The notes: a model not told the origin generated them from the sequence alone. A stretch of 64,000 nucleotides of DNA from Gaiellasilicea sp963829845 (GCA_963829845.1 CAWHKD010000014.1:124001-188000), one strand, 5' to 3'; positions 48,848-57,511 are shown, counted from the stretch's first letter. Translations and numbers: made by a program.

Positions 48848-49461
48848 ATGGTGGCCGACGGGTACGACGCGATCTTCGACCGTTACGAGCGCTGGGAGGA
48901 AGAGCAGGGCGACGGCGCCCGTGGCGCCCGGATCGACGCGGTGTCCCCGCTCGTCCCGTCGCGCCGGTCGGCTCTCGACCTCGGATGCGGTACGGGTACA
49001 AAGGCGACCGCCTACCTGGCGCGCGAGTTTGACGCGGTCACTGCGGTCGACATCTCGGCGCGCAGCATCGAGGTGGCGCGCCAACGCATGGCCGGGGTGG
49101 TGTTCCTGGCTGGCGACATGACGCGCGTCGAGTTCCCAGCGGAGGCGTTCGACCTCGTCGCGGCCTTCTATTCGGTACTCCACGTGCCGGCCGGCGAGCA
49201 GCCCGGGGTCGTCGCACGGGTGGCGTCGTGGCTCGTGCCGGGCGGCGTGTTCCTCTTCAATGTGGGCCTGCACGCGGGCGACCAGCAGGAAGACGACTGG
49301 CTCGGCGCGCCGATGTACTGGGTCTCGCTCGGGCGCGACGCCACCCTCTCCATGGTCACCGCCACGGGCATGCGCGTCGTCGCCGCAGAAGTCGAGACCG
49401 TAGTCGAGGACGGCGTCGAGGTCAGCTTCCTCGGGTGAGCGCACAGCGCGCGATGGAATAG
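48848..49461 (+). CDS. Class I SAM-dependent methyltransferase (frameshift at 3' end)
   Basis: About 204 aa from ATG 48848 (VADGYDAIFDRYERWEEEQG). Motif I SALDLGCGTGTKATAYLA, acidic loop VTAVDISARSIEVARQRM, motif FDLVAAFYSVLHVP. The frame stops at 49438 after VEVSFLG; one base over it reads VSAQRAME to TAG 49461, the usual end FLWV..R. A missing base is likely. Small-molecule methyltransferase of cassette type. Confidence 0.8.
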
Positions 49462-49564
49462 CGTCTCCTGCAAGCTGCCGCCCAATAGCGAGATTGCCAC
49501 CCTCGCGATCCGACGAGATACGCGCTTAGACGCCAGCCCGAACCATTGACAAATACTGGCAGCG

Positions 49565-49675
49565 CGAGCGTCCTCTCGCCCGAGAGCCAAGGTCTAGCCG
49601 ATTCGGCCGCGCGGTCAGCAGCAGGCGGTCGTTCACGCTAACCAGTTGCGTGACCACCGAGGCCGGTACGGCCGC
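49565..49675 (-). repeat. Inverted duplicate of HNH gene end, copy B
   Basis: Reverse strand encodes RPYRPRWSRNWLA and stop, then overlapping GTG NDRLLLTARPNRLD. It matches the forward copy at 42830-42945 with about five differences in the first 80 bases. The two copies point toward each other in inverted orientation, 6.8 kb apart. Confidence 0.6.
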
Positions 49676-49947
49676 GCGCGCCGCCGCGGGTCAGCACTCG
49701 GCACACCTCGTCGGCCCCACCATCCAAGAGATCCGCCCGGACCAGGTAGCCGAGGCCGCGCTCGCCTCGGCCGGACGCGACAACATGACGCTTACTCCTG
49801 CGCCGCGGGGTGCGACGCCCGCCTCCCACAGCGTCGACTAGCCGATCCGGGACCCCCTAGAACGAGCGCAGCAGGCCCCGGCTCCGTCGCGTCGATGAAC
49901 GCGCGAAGCGAGGTGAGTTCCGTGTCTCTGCCGACGATCTCGCGCAT
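49676..49947 (-). pseudogene. 5' fragment of a LuxR/MalT-type AAA regulator
   Basis: ATG 49947 begins MREIVGRDTELTSLRAFIDA and GPAALVLGGPG, the P-loop start of large LuxR regulators. Beyond a shift, LWEAGVA, VMLSRPAEA and GLGYLVRADLLDGGADEV continue the family in two other frames. The fragment then ends exactly where the inverted HNH copy begins. A regulator of about 900 aa has been reduced to 90 codons. Confidence 0.5.
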
Positions 49948-50286
49948 TCCGCATGCCAACGATGGAGGTAGGGCCGACGTCGAGCAGTCGTCTAGAGTCA
50001 GGCTCCAAGCCCGCCTGATGCTGCGCTCCGCGAATGCCGGGCGCTGGGCTGTATTGCCCGCGATGTCAGGTCCCGTGTCTCTGAGCCGGTACTGGTCAGT
50101 GCCGTTCCCGGCGCGTTCGGCGCGGAGTAGCCCGGCGAAGTGCGCCTGCCCAACGTCCAGCACGACGAAAGCGTCGGACGTTGGCGGCGCGACTGTGCGC
50201 AAGAAACCGTTGGGACACTTGCCGTTGACGCAGTCACCTCGGCAGTCCACACTCGCCCTGCGGGGTCTCGGATGGAAGGAGGCAGC
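49948..50286. other. Gap without a recognised gene
   Basis: 340 bases. A frame on the reverse strand is open but has no recognisable similarity. No repeat of the 30-bp family is seen here. Confidence 0.4.
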
Positions 50287-50712
50287 GTGTCCCTACGACT
50301 CCGTCTTCTGCTCCTCGCGCTGGCAGGCGCGTTCATGATTGCAGCCGTCGGGCCGGCCGCGTCGGCGACCACAACGCCGTTCCGCGCGAACGTTCATGAC
50401 CTGCTGTTTTGCCCTGGCGTTGACCTTTGTGGCTCCGGCGTCATCCAGGGATTCGGAACCGTCACCACGACGTTCGCGTTCGCCACCGGCGAGCGTATCT
50501 TCACGCTCGATAGCGACGGCAGCACGCTTCGCCTGCTGCTTGCGCCGACCGACACCACCGGAGTCCGCCTCAACGGCACGTGGACGATCCTTGGAGGTAC
50601 CGGAGTCTTCGCAGGCGCAACGGGGACCGGCAAGCTTTGGGCGATCCCCACCGGCGCCCCCGAGTTCAGTGACACCGCCCATTTCCGGGGAACAATCACA
50701 CTCCCCGCTTAG
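50287..50712 (+). CDS. Small secreted beta-barrel protein (AOC/dirigent-like)
   Basis: 141 aa from GTG 50287, chosen because of the ribosome site ggaagga just before it. Signal peptide SLRLRLLLLALAGAFMIAAV, cleavage near SATTTPF. The rest is glycine- and threonine-rich beta strands with GTWTILGGTGVFAGATGTGK and HFRGTITLPA, as in allene-oxide-cyclase-like barrels. One cysteine pair (FCPGVDLCGSG). Function unknown. Confidence 0.68.
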   Translation: MSLRLRLLLLALAGAFMIAAVGPAASATTTPFRANVHDLLFCPGVDLCGSGVIQGFGTVTTTFAFATGERIFTLDSDGSTLRLLLAPTDTTGVRLNGTWTILGGTGVFAGATGTGKLWAIPTGAPEFSDTAHFRGTITLPA

Positions 50713-50824
50713 CACCTCGGGAGCGTGAGCCGAGCGAGCCGCCAGCGCAGACAACGGGAGGAAGGGCATGACCCAGACGCGCTGGCGCCTCGCGGACGGC
50801 GACGGCTTCGGCAGGCTCCCTGTC

Positions 50825-50926
50825 TCATCCGCTATCGCCGCCCGTTGTGACTACGAGAACGAGCCACACGATGAGCACCACGGTTGCCGCGCAGCAACCG
50901 AGGTAGATCAGAGCCAGCCACTTCAC
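50825..50926 (-). CDS. Tiny membrane protein (33 aa)
   Basis: GTG 50926 encodes VKWLALIYLGCCAATVVLIV followed by WLVLVVTTGGDSG: a single hydrophobic helix. Third-position GC is high. Follows in the same direction toward no clear partner. Confidence 0.4.
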   Translation of the reverse strand: MKWLALIYLGCCAATVVLIVWLVLVVTTGGDSG

Positions 50927-50971
50927 GCCTTCGTCTTACCCCGGTCGACTCTTCATACATAACCGTCGCGG

Positions 50972-51487
50972 TCATCCGCCGATCTCGGCGGATTCGTCGA
51001 GGATCAGGAAGTATCGAGCGATGGGCAGGAGCGTGAACCCCGCCGCCTCGTACGCCGCCCGCGCCGGTTGGTGTCCCTGGTCGCCGCCCGTTTCCACGAC
51101 GGCGATGTCCATGCCACGGCTGCGCATGTGCTCGGTCGCGAACTCGGTGAGCCGAGAGCTGATGCCGCGCCGTTGATAGTCAGGGTCGACGCCGATGATG
51201 TCGATCACGCCCATCCCCTCATGAAAGACGTTGAGGGCGACCGCGACGAAACCGACCGGCCGTTCATCCGTGAGCGCGACGAACACATCCCGTTCCTCAT
51301 TCGTGCAGGCGGATCGGACCGCGTCAGCCTGGTCTTCCTTCCAGTCTGGGTGCAAGCGGAGGAAGATGTCGTCGCCGAGGACCTGCCGTACTGAGGCGAA
51401 GACAGGTTCCCACGCGCGAAGGGAGAACTCAACGATGGCCCCAAGGTCGTCCTTGCGGAACTCACGAATGATCGGCTCCTCGGCCAT
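50972..51487 (-). CDS. GNAT-family N-acetyltransferase
   Basis: 171 aa from ATG 51487. The acetyl-CoA site is IIGVDPDYQRRGISSRLTEFATEHM (QRRGI) and the C-terminal GDQGHQPARAAYEAAGF follows the family pattern. IIREFRKDDLGAIVEF is the typical start. It acetylates an amine of a small molecule or protein; substrate unknown. Confidence 0.85.
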   Translation of the reverse strand: MAEEPIIREFRKDDLGAIVEFSLRAWEPVFASVRQVLGDDIFLRLHPDWKEDQADAVRSACTNEERDVFVALTDERPVGFVAVALNVFHEGMGVIDIIGVDPDYQRRGISSRLTEFATEHMRSRGMDIAVVETGGDQGHQPARAAYEAAGFTLLPIARYFLILDESAEIGG

Positions 51488-51637
51488 GGCGTCGATACGG
51501 TATCCCGCCTCGACGCGCCGCTTCGCCAGCGGTGAGGGAAGCGGAGTTCACGGTGCAGTAGATGCCAAGCGATAGCTCCCAGATCGCCTCCGGGATCGTC
51601 GCGATGCCCTGGGCGAGTGCCTGGTCTAATTCGCCGC

Positions 51638-51994
51638 ATGAAGTTCGACCGCCACACGCTCGTGCTGCTCGTGCTTCGGCCCGATGCGCCTGAGCTCACG
51701 GACGAGGAGGCGACCGAGCTCCAGAGTCGGCATCTCGCCTTCCGAGCCGAGCTGCGCGACCGCGGCCTCCTCCTCGCCGGAGGGCCGCTTGTCGACCAGG
51801 ACGACGAGCGCCTACGCAGCATCTCGATCTGGACGTGCGACCCCGAGACTGCGCGCCGAGTCAGCAACGATGACCCTGCGGTGCGGGCGGGCAGGCTCGC
51901 GGTCGAGGTGATGACCTGCATGGTCCCCGCGGGCAACATCCGCTTCGAGCACGTGTCCGCGCCGCGGTCGCTCGCCGATGCGGCCGAGGACTGA
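51638..51994 (+). CDS. YciI-like protein
   Basis: 118 aa from ATG 51638. Matches YciI/YCII: KFDRHTLVLLVLRPDAPELT, HLAFRAELRDRGLLLAGGPL, and ISIWTCDPETARRVSNDDPA VRAGRLAVEVM with the conserved D-P-x-x-A. A small alpha/beta-barrel protein; some members act on organic acids. Cytoplasmic. Confidence 0.8.
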   Translation: MKFDRHTLVLLVLRPDAPELTDEEATELQSRHLAFRAELRDRGLLLAGGPLVDQDDERLRSISIWTCDPETARRVSNDDPAVRAGRLAVEVMTCMVPAGNIRFEHVSAPRSLADAAED

Positions 51995-52031
51995 CGACCG
52001 TCCGGTCCCTAGTGGGAACTGTCCCACTCGC

Positions 52032-52524
52032 TCAGCCGAGCTCTCGGTCGAGGCCAAAGTCGTCGAAGAGCTCCGGCCGGCCGGCGAAGCCGGTGATCCC
52101 CGCGATCTCGTCGCCCTGGACGGCGAACACCATCACGCCGTAGGCGTCCCCCTCCGCGTACGCGGCGAGCGCGGGCTGGCCGTTCGCCCTGGTCGGCACG
52201 GCTCGATCAGGTCGAGCCTGCCCTCGAGCGGCACGGCTGCGAAGAAGCCGACGATCGAGCCGTCTCCTCTGCTCGCTCGCGCTCGAGGCGTCCATGGGCC
52301 CGCTGCAGCGCGCTGTTGACGGCGGCGACCGAGGCTCCCTGCCAGGGAGGATGACGATGACGGACATCACGATCGCGTCGTTCGAGCCTCGGGGTAGCCG
52401 TCCCAGTTCGGGGCAGTGTGAACACCTGCATGCCCCAGGCGCTGACGCCGAGCGTCGCCCTCGCCCGCCGCGCCAGGCCGCTGTCGAAGATCGGCTCCAT
52501 CCCTGTCTGGCTCCGTTGCTTCAC
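52032..52524 (-). pseudogene. 3' fragment of an ECF sigma factor with SnoaL domain
   Basis: Reading from 52524 with two shifts: PPWQGASVAAVNSALQRAHG (sigma region 4 end), then GFFAAVPLEGRLDLIE and TRANGQPALAAYAEGDAYGV, FAVQGDEIAGITGFAGRPEL, FDDFGLDRELG. This is the region-4 and C-terminal SnoaL part of a SigJ/ECF41-like factor. Regions 2 and most of 4 are missing. It abuts the tRNA-Val gene, so it may have been cut by insertion. Confidence 0.55.
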
Positions 52525-52570
52525 TCAATCCGGACCGGACCGGAAACTCATCGCTGTACCATCCGGCGTC

Positions 52571-52643
52571 GGGCGGTTAGCTCAGCTGGCAGAGCACCTG
52601 CTTTACACGCAGGGGGTCGGCGGTTCGATCCCGTCACCGCCCA
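52571..52643 (+). tRNA. tRNA-Val (anticodon TAC)
   Basis: Acceptor GGGCGGT pairs with ACCGCCC, discriminator A; D-arm TAGCTCAGCTGGCAGAGCA; anticodon stem CCTGC/GCAGG with loop TTTACAC (anticodon TAC at 52604-52606); T-arm GGCGG TTCGATC CCGTC. A short hairpin acggcg/cgccgt at 52662-52680 may be its terminator. Confidence 0.95.
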
Positions 52644-53133
52644 CTTAGAAAGGCGATGCAAACGGCGCTATTTTCGCCGTCACGCCAGCGGAGGCACATC
52701 TCCAATCGCTAGATGTCAACTCGGACTGTCAACTCTGAGGCGCGGCAGCAAGGCTGCGTACGGTCGTACTTCCGACTGAACGGCACCTTCGTCTCCGGCT
52801 ACTGGCGGAACTCGCCGTCCGATGGCCAGCCGACCTGTCGCATCATCCGCTGCTGATCGGAACGCTGCAGAGGGCCTGTCACCGACGTCGTCGGTGACGT
52901 CTTAGCACGCGGCCAAATAGATGCCAGAGAAGGCTCCCTCGTAGAACGATGAACTCATCGCACACGTTGCTCACCTTGGTAGTCAGGTCGTCTAGGTCAC
53001 TCTGGACCTGCGCGCTGCCTCGTCGCCGGATTCGACGATTCAGGTTCTCAGAAACGTGGGCCGTTGATCCCGCAAATCGTTTCGTCCGATTTGGACGTTG
53101 CGTAAGCGCAGGCGGATCGGGGATGCTCCGCCG
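52644..53133. other. Gap after tRNA-Val with a palindrome
   Basis: Apart from the hairpin at 52662-52680 the stretch has a perfect palindrome gtcaccgacgtcgtcggtgac (52878-52898, a 10-bp arm on each side of one base). A short frame near 52760 reads SYFRLNGTFVSGYWRN, a possible remnant. No intact gene is recognised. Confidence 0.4.
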
Positions 53134-53244
53134 ATGCTGGTTTGCGAGGAATGCCGCTGCGTCTCCGAAACCGCCCGGGGCTGGCTCGCTTTCATCGCCG
53201 AAGACCCGGACGACAGCGAGGGGCCGGAGGTCGCGACGTACTGA
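53134..53244 (+). CDS. Small CxxC protein, probably truncated
   Basis: ATG 53134 encodes LVCEECRCVSETARGWLAFI and AEDPDDSEGPEVATY, then TGA. The CEEC knuckle and VATY suggest a zinc finger whose second half (CPPCADRKL-like bases follow in another frame) has been lost by substitution and a shift. Similar short proteins occur in related actinobacteria as I recall them. Role unknown. Confidence 0.45.
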   Translation: MLVCEECRCVSETARGWLAFIAEDPDDSEGPEVATY

Positions 53245-53369
53245 CCCCCGTGCCGATCGCAAGCTCAGGCCTGCGGATCACGCCGCCGGTTACGACCGAA
53301 CGTTCAGGCTGCCGCAGCCGTGAGCTGACGGGTTACGCGATACCGGGCCGACTCGGATAGCGAGGCGGC

Positions 53370-54620
53370 CTACAAGCGGCATGTCGAGACGGCTTCGTCC
53401 GGCACGAAGTCGGCGTGGTGGCGGCGAGTAGAGACACTGGCTACCCCGGCTGCCAGGAAGGATCGCTTGCGTAGCAGGCTGGCTGTGACAGCAAGGGGTT
53501 CTTGACGCCGCAGTTGAGGGCCCCGGGTCTCGACGAGATGGAGCCCGCTGCCGTCTGCGTTGATCACGGCGAAGCGGTTCTCGGTGCCGTCGTATTGGCC
53601 CGGCTTGTTCAACGAGTCCGCCCCGCTCTTAAAGATGATCTGTCGGCCGTCGGGAGACCAGGCGGGAGACTCGTTCTCGGTAGAGAGCTTCTCGTTCGTG
53701 AGCCTGCGCAGTCCTCTCCCGTTCGCGTTGATCACGTAGAGCTCCGGGTACCCGCCGCCGTCGAGGCTGACCTGGCGGATGAAGACGATCCGCCGGGAAT
53801 CCGGCGACCAGTCGAGGTTGCGCCCGTAGGCCGAGTACGCGATCGAGATCCGCTTCCGGTGCGAGCCGTCTGGCCGCGCCACGTACAGCGCTTGCATGCC
53901 TGCGGTCCCGTAGATGAACGCGATCAGCTTGCCGTTGGGTGAGAGCTGCGGACTATCGACGCTGGCGTAGCCGTCCCGGCCCCTTGGCAGCGTCAGCAGG
54001 TCGCGCAGCGCGCCACCCTTGACCGGAACGGCCAGGACAAGCGGTTGTGGGCCTGCCGACTGTTTGCGTTTGTCATAGCGGGCGGCCGCAACCACAACGA
54101 AACTTCCGTCCCGCGACCACGACGGCACCAGCTTGTCCGGGTCGACAGAATCTCTCAGGGATTCGTTGCTGCGCGCCGTCGCCGAGAGCAACTTCCGCGC
54201 GCCGCTGCCGTCCGCCTTCATCAGCCACAGCTCACCCATCCCCGCCGGGCCCGACGGACGGACGTGAGCGATCAGGCGACCGTCAGGCGACCAGGACGGG
54301 CGGCCACCCCACACAGCCGTCAACCGTCGTTCACCACTCCCGTCGAGCCGGCTGCTCCAGATCCCCTTCCGACACACCGTGCCGCCCTCCGAATCGAGGC
54401 GACAGGGAGCGGCCTCGCGGTAGTACGCGATCAGACCCTGCCGTCCCGGATAGGTGGTCTCCGCCGGCGACGCGGACGACGCAGACGCCAGGAAAGCCAG
54501 CACCAAGGTAACGCAGCTGGCTCCAGCTCTCACCGCGCCAGTCTCCCGCGCGTACTGAAGCCGGTCAAGCCGGCGGCTGCGTCCACAAGGCGAGCGCCGC
54601 GGGCGTCGTGAATCAGTCAT
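53370..54620 (-). CDS. Secreted TolB-like beta-propeller protein
   Basis: About 416 aa from ATG 54620; the frame stays open further upstream. The signal peptide has the core ASCVTLVLAFLASASSASP. The propeller repeats are WD40/PD40 type: RPSWSPDGRLIAHVRPSG, PQLSPNGKLIAFIYGTAG, NLDWSPDSRRIVFIRQVS, PAWSPDGRQIIFKSGADS. Such propellers bind other proteins or sugars outside the cell. No enzymatic motif. It lies between tRNA-Val and the second tRNA-Val fragment. Confidence 0.8.
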   Translation of the reverse strand: MTDSRRPRRSPCGRSRRLDRLQYARETGAVRAGASCVTLVLAFLASASSASPAETTYPGRQGLIAYYREAAPCRLDSEGGTVCRKGIWSSRLDGSGERRLTAVWGGRPSWSPDGRLIAHVRPSGPAGMGELWLMKADGSGARKLLSATARSNESLRDSVDPDKLVPSWSRDGSFVVVAAARYDKRKQSAGPQPLVLAVPVKGGALRDLLTLPRGRDGYASVDSPQLSPNGKLIAFIYGTAGMQALYVARPDGSHRKRISIAYSAYGRNLDWSPDSRRIVFIRQVSLDGGGYPELYVINANGRGLRRLTNEKLSTENESPAWSPDGRQIIFKSGADSLNKPGQYDGTENRFAVINADGSGLHLVETRGPQLRRQEPLAVTASLLRKRSFLAAGVASVSTRRHHADFVPDEAVSTCRL

Positions 54621-54758
54621 CGGTCGATCTCCGAAGTGCAGGACGGCGAACCTCTGGGTTCGCGCCAGGCTGGTCGTGATAGTCAAGCTATCCCGTTTCC
54701 GTGCGTTTTTGGGCCACGTTTGGGCCACGGCGGCGGATGCTCCCGCTAGCCTCGCCGG

Positions 54759-54788
54759 ATGATGCTCGCCGGCGTTCGCTCAGCTTGA
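54759..54788 (+). pseudogene. Small repeated ORF family, copy 3 (5' fragment)
   Basis: ctcgccggATGATGCTCGCC followed by GGCGTTCGCTCAGCTTGA encodes MMLAGVRSA only. The eight bases before the start match copy 1 (ctcgccgg). The rest is lost. Confidence 0.45.
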
Positions 54789-54863
54789 CCTGTCAGCCGC
54801 GCCAACTTAACGTCGAGCGATCTCGATGCGGGGTCGGACTAGAACGAGCGAGGGAGGACGAGG

Positions 54864-55178
54864 ATGTCGGTGATCATGGTGCAGTGGGTTAAGGGAGATC
54901 CACATCGGCTTGAGGAGTACGCCGCGCAGAATCCCGAAGGGATCCCGGAAATCGTTGCGCAGGCGAAAGAGCATGGTCTCATTGCCCATCGCTTCTACGG
55001 CTCAGAAGAGCAGATCCTTATTGCCGACGAGTGGCCTGACGAGGAGAGCTTCGTCCGCTTTGCCGAGGCAGCGCGGTCACGGATCGAGCCAATGTTCGAA
55101 GCGGCTGGTCTTACTGCCGAGCCTCCCACGTTCTGGCGGAAGCTCGAAACGCACGACGAAGTCGGCTGGGGAGCCTGA
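54864..55178 (+). CDS. Dimeric alpha/beta-barrel protein
   Basis: 104 aa from ATG 54864 (ribosome site gaggacgagg). SVIMVQWVKGDPHRLEEYAA, RFYGSEEQILIADEWPDEES, FVRFAEAARSRIEPMFEAAG show the ABM-like ferredoxin fold, as in the gene at 45736. Likely a small oxygenase or stress protein; no catalytic residues can be named. Confidence 0.7.
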   Translation: MSVIMVQWVKGDPHRLEEYAAQNPEGIPEIVAQAKEHGLIAHRFYGSEEQILIADEWPDEESFVRFAEAARSRIEPMFEAAGLTAEPPTFWRKLETHDEVGWGA

Positions 55179-55226
55179 CCCAATAGACCAGGTCGGCGTT
55201 GTCGGCTCACTGGTACGTCGACGTTG

Positions 55227-55347
55227 ATGCTGGCCGGCGTCCCAGTGCTCGCCGACGCGGTCGCGGAGCTCGCCGACACCGTCAGGTCGACTGGCGCCGA
55301 TCAGCTCGCCAACCGGCTCGAGTTGCCCTCGACGACCGTGTGGCGCT
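55227..55347 (+). pseudogene. Small repeated ORF family, copy 4 (5' half)
   Basis: ATG 55227 (or TTG 55224) encodes MLAGVPVLADAVAELADTVR, STGADQLANRLE, then gccctcgacgaccgtgtggc before a change to unrelated sequence at the stop of the reverse membrane-protein gene. Almost identical over about 125 bases to copy 5, which lies on the other side of that gene. Confidence 0.55.
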
Positions 55348-56039
55348 CAGGCCAAACTTGCCGCCTGTCGCCACAGCGACACGCCGAGAGCGATAAGCGC
55401 GGCGAGAAAGAGCGCGAAGCCGGCGAGCAGCGCGAGAAAGGCGACGTCCGAAGCGAGCAGGAGCAGGTCGCCAGCGAGCACGAGGAAAGCGCTGACGGCA
55501 GCGGCCCAGCCGATCCAGCGTGCGTAGACACCTCCGGTCAGGATCGCCGCCGCGAGTGTCGCGAGGTACAGCCCGAGGGCCAGGAACGCCGCGAAGAACA
55601 GGTCGTCGGTCAGGTTGCCCGCCGCGTCGAAGGCGGTCAGGTACGACTGCTTGGCCCCACCGGAGGCATCGGCCCAACTGTCGGCCAGCTCCTTCATGAC
55701 CGCCCCTCCCACCACCCCCGCGGATCCGAGCGCCCCCATGAGCACGAGGAAGGGCTGTCCAAGGCGGGCCCAATCTCGTCCGGCTCCCTCAGCGAAGGTG
55801 CGAGAAACGACGGTGAGCGCACCAACCGTCAGCAGCACCCCGATCAAGTCCACCACACGGTTGGCGATGAAGAATCCGCTGTCGGCGACAGCCCGCACCG
55901 CATCGCCCGGTTCGCCGCTCCAATCGGGCTCGGACACTGTCGCGACAAGCTGGCCGAGTGCACCGGCAACGGCGGCAACAGCTCCGACGCGCAAGATCCT
56001 GTAATCGCCCGTGGTGGCGACGATACACCGGTAGTACAA
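55347..56039 (-). CDS. Multi-helix membrane protein (DUF4386-like)
   Basis: 230 aa from TTG 56039 or GTG 56021. Six to seven transmembrane helices: RVGAVAAVAGALGQLVATVS, NRVVDLIGVLLTVGALTVVS, AAFLALGLYLATLAAAILTG, and others. Matches the loose DUF4386 family. Function unknown. It sits exactly between two direct-repeat copies of the small-ORF family (55227 and 56081), on the opposite strand. Confidence 0.7.
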   Translation of the reverse strand: MYYRCIVATTGDYRILRVGAVAAVAGALGQLVATVSEPDWSGEPGDAVRAVADSGFFIANRVVDLIGVLLTVGALTVVSRTFAEGAGRDWARLGQPFLVLMGALGSAGVVGGAVMKELADSWADASGGAKQSYLTAFDAAGNLTDDLFFAAFLALGLYLATLAAAILTGGVYARWIGWAAAVSAFLVLAGDLLLLASDVAFLALLAGFALFLAALIALGVSLWRQAASLA

Positions 56040-56080
56040 CCGGGTGCATGTCTGGGAAATCGAGGCTTCTCGCCCGCGTG

Positions 56081-56336
56081 ATGCTCGCCGGCGTCCCAGT
56101 GCTCGCCTACGCGGTCGCGGAGCGCGCCGACACCGTCAGACCGACCGGCGCCGATGCACTCGCCAACCGGCTCGAGGTTGCCCTCGCCGACGGCGTGGCG
56201 TTGCTGGCGCTCACGATCGACGAACGCGCGATCATCTTGGCCGCGCTCGAAGATCCAGCGGAAGGGCTGGCCGAAAATTCGCGCCGTGCTCCTGAACGAG
56301 CACGAGTGGCGGCAGCGCGAAGGGCTCGATCCTTGA
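56081..56336 (+). CDS. Small repeated ORF family, copy 5 (nearly complete)
   Basis: From GTG 56078 or ATG 56081: MLAGVPVLAYAVAERADTVR, PTGADALANRLEVALADGVA, LLALTIDERAIILAALEDPA, EGLAE. One extra A in an AAAA run near 56275 shifts the end, which reads IRAVLLNEHEWRQREGLDP to TGA 56336. If this is a sequencing error the gene is whole, about 84 aa. The most complete copy of the family; helical and acidic, no known domain. Confidence 0.6.
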
Positions 56337-56349
56337 ACACGGACTCGCC

Positions 56350-56598
56350 TTGTGTTTCGATGACGGTGTGTTGCGCCGCGCCGCAGCGGTCATTGTTCTG
56401 CTCCTCGCGGTGATCGTCGGGATGCTGACCGCATGGCAATGGGGAGTCCTCATCCTCTTTGGCGCGATCTTTCTGTTTGGCGTCGGCTACTTGGCTGGGG
56501 TCGAGATCGACGCGACACAACGCTGGGGTCGCGCCGTCGCAGGCGATGACCCGGACGATGAGGGACACTGGAGTCGCCGCCAGCGTCACAAGCGTTGA
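56350..56598 (+). CDS. Small two-helix membrane protein
   Basis: 82 aa. After a short N-terminus, two transmembrane helices AAAVIVLLLAVIVGMLTAWQ and GVLILFGAIFLFGVGYLAGV, then a charged tail ATQRWGRAVAGDDPDDEGHW SRRQRHKR. A start at TTG 56371 would also be possible. It begins 14 bases after copy 5. No family recalled. Confidence 0.55.
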   Translation: MCFDDGVLRRAAAVIVLLLAVIVGMLTAWQWGVLILFGAIFLFGVGYLAGVEIDATQRWGRAVAGDDPDDEGHWSRRQRHKR

Positions 56599-57201
56599 CT
56601 GGGTTCGGAGCGTGCACTGACGTCGTTGCGGCCGGCGGCCTCTGGCTCATCGCCGACGATCCTGGCCGTTCGCGGGTGTCATGTCACGGTCACAACGTGA
56701 GATAGTTGTCTTAAGGCGAGCGCCGATGGGCCGCCACCTGGCGCTCGCCCAACCCCGAAAAACCCCCCGAACCCACCCGCGCCGTACTGGCATGCTGTGA
56801 CCACCGGGCGCGACGGGAGGCGGCCCACCGTCGCGCCTGCGAACCTCACGCCTGCACCCGCGCGTCGGGGGTCGACCCGGCCTCGAGAACACCTCCACCG
56901 CCGACACCCGGAACCGCCGCACTTCAACGCCAAGTGCTGCGACAGGAATAAGCGCTTCGCTTTGCGGGCCGAGTCAGAAGTACCACTCCTAGGGCTTTCC
57001 TAGCGCAGCGCCCGACGTCCGCGTCCGAGACGCAGCCGAGGACGGCACGTCCGGCGCGCGAGCCTCCGACGACGAACGACGAGTGGCGGGCCGAATCAGA
57101 TGGCGTGGGCGAGCTTCACGTTCTTCTGCCCGGAGTGCTGGGAGCGGGAGTTCGGTGAAGTCGACGCCCGCCCCCGCGCTCCGAGAATCAAGGCTCGGCA
57201 C
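56599..57201. other. Gap with hairpin, no clear gene
   Basis: About 600 bases. ggcgagcgcc (56715-56724) and ggcgctcgcc (56740-56749) pair perfectly. A C-rich segment follows (56750-56800). One frame ends KCCDRNKRFALRAESEVPLL but gives no recognisable protein. Confidence 0.4.
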
Positions 57202-57291
57202 CTAGCCGGGGCTCGTACTGATGCCCCCGTTGAAGAGCGCGAGCAAGAACGCCGTGACGACGACTGAAAGAGTCAGCAGTCTGGCCTTCAT
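57202..57291 (-). CDS. Tiny membrane or secreted peptide (29 aa)
   Basis: ATG 57291 encodes MKARLLTLSVVVTAFLLALF followed by NGGISTSPG: lysine/arginine start, hydrophobic core, polar end. Ribosome site gaggggg at a good distance. May be a small membrane peptide; no homologue recalled. Confidence 0.45.
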   Translation of the reverse strand: MKARLLTLSVVVTAFLLALFNGGISTSPG

Positions 57292-57511
57292 CGCGATTCC
57301 CCCTCTCGTGTAGCTGTAACCACTCGACGGGGGACGAGGCTTGCCTCTTCCACGTTCAGCGGAGTGCCCGGAAGCTTGGCTCTTGAGGCCTACCGCCCGA
57401 GAGCGGTGAACGGGGCATAACGTCAGAACACGCACGAACCGTGTCTCGGGTCAACCATGCGGGTTTGTGACGCGTCGTCGCGTGCTGTCGCGCTATCGGC
57501 TGGGCTTTGCA

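Noticed and set aside
53134..53323. Zinc protein continuing past the TGA
   Set aside because: Requires both a substitution and a shift; kept only as a truncated gene.
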